A stretch of 40,679 nt of DNA from Pseudomonadota bacterium (GTDB taxonomy: Bacteria; Pseudomonadota; Alphaproteobacteria; Rhizobiales; JAKPQE01). Shown piece after piece: positions 34,629-40,679 of this stretch; position 1 is the first letter of the stretch, and each line of letters starts with the position of its first letter. The translations under genes and the position numbers were made by a program. The DNA is taken from contig JAKPQE010000081.1 in assembly GCA_029572955.1 (NCBI GenBank), positions 1 through 40,679 of the forward strand. The letters run 5' to 3'. The notes under the pieces are model-generated. The model did no database searches. It was given only the letters and a program-made list of their open reading frames with translations, and had not been told where the DNA came from.

Positions 34629-35569
34629 TGCAGATCGCCCTTTCGACATCCCCCGCGCCGGGCTGGCGCCAGAAACGCCTCGATCACGAATGGCGCTTTG
34701 CCGCGCTCAAGGTGCGGATTGCGGCGTCCCGTTGCCTCAAGCACTTCCATCCGAACCAGCCGCGCGTACCCGCCGGCAATCCCGACGGCGGCCAGTGGAC
34801 CGACACCGGCGCCTCGCACGAAAACGCAACGAGCGGGGACATGCCCGTCCAGCTCGTCCAAAGCCGCCCGCCGCGCTTCGGCACCCGCATCAATATCGGC
34901 GGTCGCCTGCTCGAGGCGACGCCGGCGCAGGCGGCACGATACGACGTGCTCCACGCCCAGGCTGCATCGGCGCTCCGACAGGTCCGCGCCATCGATCCGA
35001 ACTGGCGGCCAGCACCGAGCCTGACCTCCGGCAGTATCGAAGGTGAAATCGCACGCCTCGAAGGCGAGCTCCGCGAGACCGAGGCACATCTGCGCCGCAT
35101 CACGCCACTCGACTTCAACGGATACAACCATTACGCTAGATTTGGTAGAGAACTCCACAATGCCACACGAAGGGCCGGCTACGACGATGTGGAACTCTAC
35201 ATGCGCGGCAGCTCGGTGACCGGACGGAGTTTTTCGAAAGGGACGCCTTTCCGTTCCAAGAGCGACTATGACGTAGCGATCGTCTCACCAACGATGATGC
35301 GAAGGGCCGAAGCGGTGGGTGTCGAAATCCACAAAACCGGCGGGCGCACCAGATGGGCATTGACCCCCGACCAAGAAGCGGCTCTCGGCCTGAGCGGACT
35401 GTCCAGAGCTTTGACCCAACGATCCGGCCACCCGACTTCGGTCATGATCTACCGTTCGCAGACAGTGCTCGATGACCGAAACTCCCAGGATCGCGAAGTG
35501 ATGCGGAATAGACACGGAGACGCCTTTGCCAAGGAATACCGATCCTATCGGCGAATCCCCATCGAATAG
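34628..35569 (+). CDS. Probable polymorphic toxin with C-terminal nucleotidyltransferase-like domain
   Basis: The 313-residue protein has no signal peptide or membrane helix. Residues 45-58 read PRVPAGNPDGGQWT, a linker I associate with polymorphic-toxin and phage-head-related proteins of Rhizobiales. A helical stretch follows (about 100-160). The C-terminal half has RGSSVTG (Gly194-Ser195), then KSDYDVAIV with Asp213 and Asp215. This Gly-Ser followed some 18 residues later by Asp-x-Asp is the active-site pattern of polymerase-beta-type nucleotidyltransferases. The third acidic residue is not obvious. The ATG at 34628 has GGAG at good distance; a GTG at 34589 is possible but unsupported. The 3' half is less GC-rich than the 5' half, as in toxins that exchange their C-terminal domains. 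A small gene follows at 8 bp, the layout of toxin and immunity. Toxicity and substrate are inferred. Confidence 0.65.
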   Translation: MQIALSTSPAPGWRQKRLDHEWRFAALKVRIAASRCLKHFHPNQPRVPAGNPDGGQWTDTGASHENATSGDMPVQLVQSRPPRFGTRINIGGRLLEATPAQAARYDVLHAQAASALRQVRAIDPNWRPAPSLTSGSIEGEIARLEGELRETEAHLRRITPLDFNGYNHYARFGRELHNATRRAGYDDVELYMRGSSVTGRSFSKGTPFRSKSDYDVAIVSPTMMRRAEAVGVEIHKTGGRTRWALTPDQEAALGLSGLSRALTQRSGHPTSVMIYRSQTVLDDRNSQDREVMRNRHGDAFAKEYRSYRRIPIE

Positions 35570-35577
35570 GTGACAGC

Positions 35578-35913
35578 ATGACAACGCGAGAATTGTACGC
35601 CATCAGCGTGGAAAATCTCATTGACGCAGCAGTCCTTGTTGAAAAGAAACTGGACATCAGGTTAACCCACAGAGATAACGCCGTATTTGATGAATATTTT
35701 TATGCCGACATTGGTGAAAATAGAGAGATATTTGTACAAAATAACATAGATATGGACGATTACATCATATATGGCGAGGGATACATCGAACCGGACTTCA
35801 AGGAGTACGGCATACTTATCTACATCCAAAAAGCCGAAAAATGCTCGGAGATCATCGCAAAACTGAACGCCGATCCGGTGCATTTCAAGCACTTGCGGAC
35901 GTACAAATCCTGA
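35578..35913 (+). CDS. Probable immunity protein, small acidic, AT-rich gene
   Basis: The 111-residue product is acidic (many Asp and Glu, for instance DNAVFDEYFYADIGENRE and NNIDMDDYIIYGEGYIEPD), soluble, and rich in Ile and Tyr. I do not recognise its family. It starts 8 bp after the toxin stop, with AGGTGA as ribosome site. Its base composition is markedly more AT-rich than any other gene in the window (codons such as ATA, TAT, TTT, AAT), a clear sign of recent acquisition. Position, size and charge fit an immunity protein that neutralises the upstream toxin domain; the function is inferred from context alone. Confidence 0.6.
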   Translation: MTTRELYAISVENLIDAAVLVEKKLDIRLTHRDNAVFDEYFYADIGENREIFVQNNIDMDDYIIYGEGYIEPDFKEYGILIYIQKAEKCSEIIAKLNADPVHFKHLRTYKS

Positions 35914-36071
35914 TCTGAGCATCGGGCAGGCAATCCTGAGGGATGGTGCTTTCGAACTGAGTTGCCAAGCTCGTCGGCCTCCCGAAATGTCACGGATGGA
36001 TGCAACCAGTCACAGCCTTTGGATGTGATGCAATCCATCGACAGCAGGGACCGGTCTGCACCAATCCAACC

Positions 36072-36525
36072 ATGGCCTGCGTACTTCAAGCCGTCATTGC
36101 CAAGGTTGGCGTCTTCCCCACAGTCCTTCCCGAAGGATTGAAGATCGTGCCGCTCGCCCAGGGCTTCGACATGATCCCGTTCGGGAACGAAGTCGAAAAG
36201 CGCTACGCCATCGCCTATTGCCCGCTGACCGACAAGGGCGAGATTCCTGAGCTCGATGCAGCCCTCACCAGCCTCTGCCAGAAGCTGAGCTGCAAGTGGA
36301 CGCATCGCCTATGTCGAGGCGGAACTCCCCGGTGGCTCCGGCCTCCAGGGGAGCGTCCTTTTCGACACCGGGAACCAGGCAGGGCCGATCATCAGGTGCA
36401 ACTATGGCGCCATAAATCTCGCCCTGCTCGATCTTGGCGTTGATGCCACAGGTCGTTTCGACCAGTTTGTCGCTCTCGGCCTTGGTCGACACCGCTTCAC
36501 CGACGACTGGCTCAAAGACGGCTGA
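36072..36525 (+). pseudogene. Frameshifted gene, possible extra immunity protein
   Basis: Reading from the ATG at 36072 gives about 73 sensible residues (VIAKVGVFPTVLPEGLKIV, FGNEVEKRYAIAYCPLTDKG, LDAALTSLCQKL). The frame then turns into Arg-rich nonsense after about 36294. One base further on, the new frame continues as RIAYVEAELPGGSGLQGSVL, FDTGNQAGPIIRCNYGAINL and HRFTDDWLKDG, up to a TGA at 36523-36525. Together they make a protein of about 150 residues. The break lies within 36286-36300 and equals one extra base (or two missing). No slippery heptamer is seen. The family is not recognised; the position behind a toxin-immunity pair suggests a decayed additional immunity gene. No good ribosome site precedes the ATG. 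Confidence 0.6.
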
Positions 36526-36548
36526 GTTCGACCCGAAACAACGATTGG

Positions 36549-36590
36549 CCACGAGAGCGGGCCGGCCGGTTGTCCGGCCGGCCGTCGTGG
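36549..36590. terminator. Large hairpin between the pseudogene and dctM
   Basis: GGCCGGCCGG (36560-36569) and CCGGCCGGCC (36574-36583) form a 10-bp stem with a 4-nt loop, extended by CCACGA (36549-36554) with TCGTGG (36585-36590). No T-run follows on either side, so it may protect the 3' end of the dctPQM message rather than stop transcription on its own. Either function would suit the converging genes. Confidence 0.55.
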
Positions 36591-36604
36591 CAATGCGGTC
36601 ATTC

Positions 36605-38005
36605 TCACCGAATGACGAGTTCCGGGCCCATCAGCGCGTAGGGCAGCAGCGTCGAGAGCTTCGGCAGATAGGTGACGAGGCCGAGGAAGACGAAAAGGAT
36701 CGCCACCCACGGCGCCGCCGCCCTGACGACCTGCACGAGGCTCATGCCGGTGATGCCGGACGTGACGAACAGGTTGAGACCGATCGGCGGCGTGATCATG
36801 CCGATCTCCATGTTCACCACCATGACGATGCCGAGATGGATCGGATCAACGCCGAGTTCCATGGCGATCGGGAACACCACCGGCGCGACGATGAGCAGGA
36901 GCCCCGAGGGCTCCATGAACTGCCCGCCGAGCAGCAAGAGGAGGTTCACCGCCAGGAGGAAGGTCCACCAGTTGAAGCCCATCGAGACCATCCATTCGGT
37001 GATGGCCTGCGGGATCTGCTCGGTCGTCAGCACATGGGCGAACAGCAGCGCGTTGGCGATGATGAACATCAGCATCACCGTGGTCTTCGCCGAATCGACG
37101 AGGACCCGCTGCGTGTCGCGGTGGAACAGCGCCGGCACGAACCAGACCACCGTCTGGACGAGATTGCGCTGCACCGTCCCGCCGAGGCCCTCGCCCTCGC
37201 GCCGCCACGGCACTTCCTTCAGCGGCCCCATGTCGCGATAGACGAAGAGCGCGATCAGCGCCGAATAGACCGCCGCCACGGCCGCCGCCTCAGTCGGCGT
37301 GAAGACGCCGCCATAGATGCCGCCGAGAATGATGACGATGAGGAAGAGGCCCCAGCCGGCATCCCGCGCCGAGGCGAACACCTCGCCGAAACCGACGAAG
37401 GGCTGGGCCGGCAGGTTCTTGATCCGCGCCGCGACATAGATGCCGACCATCAGCATCAGGCCGGCAACGAGACCCGGGATGACGCCGGCAAGGAACATGC
37501 GCCCGACCGAGACGTCGGTTGCCGCCGAATAGACGACCATGACGATCGACGGCGGAATGAGAATGCCGAGCGTGCCGGCATTGCAGATGACGCCGGCGGC
37601 GAATTCCTTGGTGTAGCCGACCTGGCGCATGCCGGCGATGACGATCGTGCCGATGGCGACGACGGTCGCCGGCGACGAGCCCGAGAGCGCGGCAAAGAGC
37701 ATGCAGGCAAAGACGCCGGCCATGGCGAGGCCGCCCCGGAACGAGCCGACGCAGGCGATGGCGAAGCGGATGATCCGGTGCGCGACGCCGCCCGTCGACA
37801 TGAAGTTCGAGGCGAGAATGAAGAACGGGATCGCCATCAGCGTGAAGTGCTCGGTCGACTCGTAGAATTTCAGCGCGATCGAGGCGAGCGAGTCGTTCGA
37901 GAAGAAGATGATGGCAATGAGGCTCGACAGGCCGAGCGAGACCGCGATCGGCACACCGAGAAAAAGCAGCCCGAGAACGAGCGCGAAAAGAACGATCGAT
38001 TCCAT
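36605..38005 (-). CDS. dctM: TRAP transporter large permease (DctM)
   Basis: The 466-residue protein has about twelve hydrophobic helices and the TRAP large-subunit signatures FLGVPIAVSLG near the start, SGSSPATVVAIGTIVI, NAGTLGILIPPSIVMVVYS and FTPTEAAAVAAVYSAL. NMEIGMITPPIGLNLFVTSG lies near the end. It is slightly longer than the usual 430 because of a charged loop in the middle (about residues 225-265). With the small subunit it forms a sodium-coupled importer, probably for C4-dicarboxylates or a similar acid. It lies 10 bp after dctQ in the operon dctP-dctQ-dctM. Confidence 0.95.
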   Translation of the reverse strand: MESIVLFALVLGLLFLGVPIAVSLGLSSLIAIIFFSNDSLASIALKFYESTEHFTLMAIPFFILASNFMSTGGVAHRIIRFAIACVGSFRGGLAMAGVFACMLFAALSGSSPATVVAIGTIVIAGMRQVGYTKEFAAGVICNAGTLGILIPPSIVMVVYSAATDVSVGRMFLAGVIPGLVAGLMLMVGIYVAARIKNLPAQPFVGFGEVFASARDAGWGLFLIVIILGGIYGGVFTPTEAAAVAAVYSALIALFVYRDMGPLKEVPWRREGEGLGGTVQRNLVQTVVWFVPALFHRDTQRVLVDSAKTTVMLMFIIANALLFAHVLTTEQIPQAITEWMVSMGFNWWTFLLAVNLLLLLGGQFMEPSGLLLIVAPVVFPIAMELGVDPIHLGIVMVVNMEIGMITPPIGLNLFVTSGITGMSLVQVVRAAAPWVAILFVFLGLVTYLPKLSTLLPYALMGPELVIR

Positions 38006-38015
38006 GACGCCCCCC

Positions 38016-38591
38016 TCAGTCCTTCAAAACGCCTTCGTGTTCCTTGACCAGCTCTTCCGCCTCGTGGGCGGCGGCCAGCGTCTCGCGCTCCCCGCGCCAG
38101 ATCTCGCCGGCGGCCTGCGCGCAGCGGAAGGCGAAGAGCGCCATGCCGATCGGCAGGATCGAATAGACCAGCCAGCGCGGCCATTCGAGGTCCTCGGTAT
38201 GGATGCCGATCTTGTACATCTTGCCGACATAGCCCGTGCCGCAGATCTTGCCGGTCGCGAACGGATTGCCGCAGGAACCGTAGAAGAGCAGCCCGGCATA
38301 GACGATGCCGCAGACGACGGCGAACAGCGCGAAGACGCGGAACACCGGGCGCGGGAACAGCCGGACGAAGGCATCGACGCCGAGGTGGATGCCGACCTTG
38401 ATGCCGTAGGAGATGCCGAACAGGATCAGCCAGGCGAACATGATCTGGGTCAGCTCGAGCGCGGCCACCCAACCCGAGTTGAAAACGTAGCGCGCGATCA
38501 CCTGCGTGAATGTCACGACCGTCATCGAGGCGAGCAGTACGGCGAGCACCGTCTCCTCGAAACGATTGACAAAATGTCCGAACCCTTTCAT
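38016..38591 (-). CDS. dctQ: TRAP transporter small permease (DctQ)
   Basis: The 191-residue membrane protein has four hydrophobic segments. FTQVIARYVFNSGWVAALEL and KVGIHLGVDAFVRLFP are family hallmarks. An unusual loop of about 35 residues, with two cysteines in GSCGNPFATGKICG and an aromatic stretch EDLEWPRWL, separates the last two helices and is probably periplasmic. I set the start at 38591, where GGAAGGGGAGGGGC precedes the ATG. It is separated from dctP by 168 bp that contain a hairpin. Confidence 0.93.
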   Translation of the reverse strand: MKGFGHFVNRFEETVLAVLLASMTVVTFTQVIARYVFNSGWVAALELTQIMFAWLILFGISYGIKVGIHLGVDAFVRLFPRPVFRVFALFAVVCGIVYAGLLFYGSCGNPFATGKICGTGYVGKMYKIGIHTEDLEWPRWLVYSILPIGMALFAFRCAQAAGEIWRGERETLAAAHEAEELVKEHEGVLKD

Positions 38592-38709
38592 GCCCCTCCC
38601 CTTCCGCGGCTTGTCGCCTGTCGGGACCGGTCGCGGCGATGGCCGGCCGGTCGTTTTTCGTCGGACATCGCGCCACCCCGCCCGCGCGACGCGATGCCGG
38701 ATCAAACCG

Positions 38710-38736
38710 GCCGGGGCCGCCCGCGGCGGTCCCGGC
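38710..38736 (-). promoter_or_regulatory. Stem-loop between dctP and dctQ
   Basis: GCCGGGGCCGCC (38710-38721) and GGCGGTCCCGGC (38725-38736) give a 12-position stem with one mismatch in the transcribed strand and a 3-nt loop, 23 bp after the dctP stop. No T-run follows. As at 15068-15094, its place between the binding protein and the permeases suggests a role in keeping binding-protein expression higher. Confidence 0.55.
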
Positions 38737-38759
38737 ACGTTCGTCGTCTCGGATAACGC

Positions 38760-39758
38760 TTACTTGGCGACGTTCGAGGCGTTCGCCGCGTCGATCAGGT
38801 CCTGGCCGATCTCGCCGGCGAACTTCGCCCACACCGGCTTCATGGCCTCCTTCCAGGCGGCGCGCTGCTCGGGCGTCAGGTTGCGCACGGTGGTGCCGGC
38901 GTCCATGATCGCCTTCTTCTTCTCGCCGTTGATCTCGGTCGACTTGGCGTTGGCCGCGGCGGTCACCTCCTTGATGATCGTCGCGAGCTGGCCGCGCACG
39001 TCGTCCGGCAGATCACCCCAGAACTCGGAGCTCGTCACGAGGATGTAGTCGAGCACGCCGTGGTCGGTCTCGGTGATGCCGTCCTGCACCTCGAAGAACT
39101 TCTGGGTGTAGATGTTCGACCAGGTGTTCTCCTGGCCGTCGACGACGCCGGTCTGCAGCGCGCCGTAGACTTCCTTGAAGGCGAGCTTCTGCGGCACCGC
39201 GCCGAGCGTCTCGAACTGCGCCTGCAGCACGTCGGACTGCTGGATGCGGATCTTCTTGCCCTTCAGGTCTTCCGGCATCTGCACCGGCACGTTGGCCGAC
39301 ATCTGCTTCATGCCGTTGTGCCAGTAGGCGAGGCCGAGCACGCCCTTGTCCTCGGCCGACTTCAGGAGATTCTGGCCGATCTCGGAATTCTGGAACCGGT
39401 CCACCGCCTCGATGTTGTCGAACAGGAACGGCAGGTCGAACAGGCGGAACTTCAGCGTGTAGTCTTCCATCTTCGACAGCGACGGGGCGGCCAGCTGGAC
39501 GTCGCCGAGCAGCATCGCTTCCATCACCTTGTTGTCGTCGAAGAGCTGGGAGTTCGGATAGACCTCCATGCACACCTTGCCGTTCATCTCGGCATTGACG
39601 CGCGCGGCGAGCGCCTCGGCCGCCTCGCCCTTCGGATTGCCCTTCGGGGCCACCACGTGGCTGAACTTGATGACGGTTTCACCGTCGTCGCACTGCGCGA
39701 AAGCGGGCGACACCGAGAGCGCCGCGACGGCGGCAGCGGCGAGCAGCATTTTCTTCAT
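38760..39758 (-). CDS. dctP: TRAP transporter substrate-binding protein (DctP)
   Basis: The 332-residue periplasmic protein starts with a signal peptide (KKMLLAAAAVAALSVSPAFA). The mature part is typical of DctP: IKFSHVVAPKGNPKGEAAEA, VYPNSQLFDDNKVMEAMLLG, then the ligand-arginine region KGKKIRIQQSDVL and TGVVDGQENTWSNIY. TDHGVLDYILVTS also follows the C4-dicarboxylate-binding branch. It delivers the ligand to the DctQM permease encoded downstream. GGGAGGATCC precedes the ATG. The ligand may be malate, succinate, fumarate or a related acid. Confidence 0.95.
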   Translation of the reverse strand: MKKMLLAAAAVAALSVSPAFAQCDDGETVIKFSHVVAPKGNPKGEAAEALAARVNAEMNGKVCMEVYPNSQLFDDNKVMEAMLLGDVQLAAPSLSKMEDYTLKFRLFDLPFLFDNIEAVDRFQNSEIGQNLLKSAEDKGVLGLAYWHNGMKQMSANVPVQMPEDLKGKKIRIQQSDVLQAQFETLGAVPQKLAFKEVYGALQTGVVDGQENTWSNIYTQKFFEVQDGITETDHGVLDYILVTSSEFWGDLPDDVRGQLATIIKEVTAAANAKSTEINGEKKKAIMDAGTTVRNLTPEQRAAWKEAMKPVWAKFAGEIGQDLIDAANASNVAK

Positions 39759-39931
39759 GCGGGGGATCCTCCCATGTTCTGGACCGGGTGCTCCGTCGTG
39801 GAGCATCTGCAGGGAACTTTACCCGGCTGCGCTTGGGAGGAAAGCACGAATCGTTCGTCCGGACGAGCTATCGCACCCGACTTCCGGATGAAATTGAGCT
39901 GGCTGAAGACCGGACCGGTTGCGACCCGCCG

Positions 39932-40679
39932 TCAGGGCGCGCGAAAGCCTGCCTCGGCGAGGATCGCCTGGCCTTCCTCGCCGGCGAGAAACGCCAGGAA
40001 ACCGTCGGCGCGGGCCCGGTCGCCGGCACGCGTCGCAACGCCGCGATAGACGATCGCCGGGTGGCTGTCGCCGGGCAGCTTGGCGACGAGCGCCACCCGC
40101 CCGTCGCCGATCGCGTCGGTCATGAACACGACGCCGAGGGGGCGCTCGCCGGCCGCCACCTTGTCGAGCACCAGCCGGACGTTCTCGGTGGTGTCGAGCC
40201 GGCCCTCGATCGCCTCCCAGATGCCGAGCGAGACGAACGCCGCCCTGGCGAAGCGGCCGACCGGTTCGTCCTCCGGATCGCCGACGGCGATCAGGCCGTC
40301 GCCGAGGCGGTCGAGCAGCGCCGGCGGCGTCAGGCCGAGCGGATCGGCGCCGGCCGGGCCGACGATGGCGAGGCGGTTGCCGGCGATCCGCGTGATGCTG
40401 TCGGCCGCCGCGAAACCGCCCGCGACGAGCCGGTCGACGGTCTCGTTGCCGGCCGCGACGAACACGTCGACGGCGGCGCCGGCCTCGATCTGGCGGGCGA
40501 GCGAGGCGTCGGCGGCAACGGTCAGCGTCGCCGCCATGCCGGTCTTCGCGTGATAGGCATCGACCGCCGCCTTCAATCCGTCCATCAGGCTGGCATCGGC
40601 AAAGACCGTGAGCCGGGCCGCGCGGTCCCCGCCGGTCGCAGGCGCGCCATCATCGGCCACCACGATGCCGGCGGCGGCG
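39932..40679 (-). CDS. modA: Molybdate ABC transporter substrate-binding protein, partial
   Basis: The frame is open from the right window edge to the stop at 39932, so the N-terminus, probably a signal peptide (AAAGIVVADDGAP at the edge), lies outside. The visible 248 residues match ModA: LTVFADASLMDGLKAAVDAY, VAADASLARQIEAGAAVDVFVAA, NRLAIVGPAG, and GVVFMTDAI followed by GDSHPAIVYRGVAT. It would bind molybdate or tungstate in the periplasm for an ABC importer. No modB or modC is seen on this side; they may lie beyond the edge or elsewhere. It is 173 bp upstream of dctP on the same strand. Confidence 0.9.
   Translation of the reverse strand, partial: AAAGIVVADDGAPATGGDRAARLTVFADASLMDGLKAAVDAYHAKTGMAATLTVAADASLARQIEAGAAVDVFVAAGNETVDRLVAGGFAAADSITRIAGNRLAIVGPAGADPLGLTPPALLDRLGDGLIAVGDPEDEPVGRFARAAFVSLGIWEAIEGRLDTTENVRLVLDKVAAGERPLGVVFMTDAIGDGRVALVAKLPGDSHPAIVYRGVATRAGDRARADGFLAFLAGEEGQAILAEAGFRAP

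Noticed and set aside
36000-36443. Open frame of 147 codons taken as an intact gene
   Set aside because: The C-terminal third is Arg/Pro-rich nonsense, while a neighbouring frame continues with normal protein sequence. A frameshifted gene from 36072 to 36525 explains the data better.

Overview
The window looks like chromosomal DNA of a GC-rich alphaproteobacterium, most likely of the Hyphomicrobiales (Rhizobiales). The reasons are very high third-position GC, two intergenic palindromes of types familiar from that order (11630-11762 and 34375-34423), an ornithine decarboxylase/homospermidine synthase polyamine route, a 5' leader where the alphaproteobacterial speF RNA motif would lie, many liv-type ABC and TRAP transporters, and CtrA-like boxes ahead of stator genes. 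I saw no rRNA, CRISPR array, insertion sequence or integrase.

Layout. 1-1846 is probably the edge of an integrated element: a type IV secretion/conjugation-type ATPase runs off the left end, followed by about 970 bp without a gene that holds five consecutive hairpins, ending exactly at the 3' end of a tRNA-Arg(ACG). 2224-6790 is envelope sugar metabolism: galE, galU, an outer-membrane barrel protein and the KDO-pathway isomerase kdsD. 6982-8632 is a motA/motB stator pair. 8690-10124 is an NfeD/SPFH membrane pair. 10319-12807 holds a fumarylacetoacetase and ferrochelatase.

12883-21421 is one long leftward operon: an acyl-CoA synthetase, livG-livH-livM, a periplasmic binding protein, livF and a PaaK-like CoA ligase. 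It probably imports a carboxylic acid and activates it with CoA. 21579-23708 is a TRAP permease pair without a binding protein. 23901-30570 is a mixed housekeeping block: class I amidotransferase, fused DUF1007-nickel/cobalt transporter, L,D-transpeptidase, LysR regulator diverging from a DoxX protein, amidase, and a small membrane protein.

30689-34516 is a polyamine operon: a roughly 430-nt structured leader, ornithine decarboxylase, a GNAT acetyltransferase, homospermidine synthase and a terminator. Putrescine made by the first enzyme feeds the last.

34596-36525 is the accessory island and the most interesting part. It holds a 313-residue protein with the linker PRVPAGNPDGGQWT and a C-terminal nucleotidyltransferase-like motif (GS...DYD), whose ribosome binding site and start codon are buried in a 12-bp hairpin. 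Eight bases later comes a small, acidic, AT-rich gene, then a frameshifted third gene. I read this as a polymorphic toxin, its immunity protein and a decayed extra immunity-like gene. 36605-39758 is a complete dctP-dctQ-dctM TRAP operon, and the window ends inside a modA-like molybdate binding protein.
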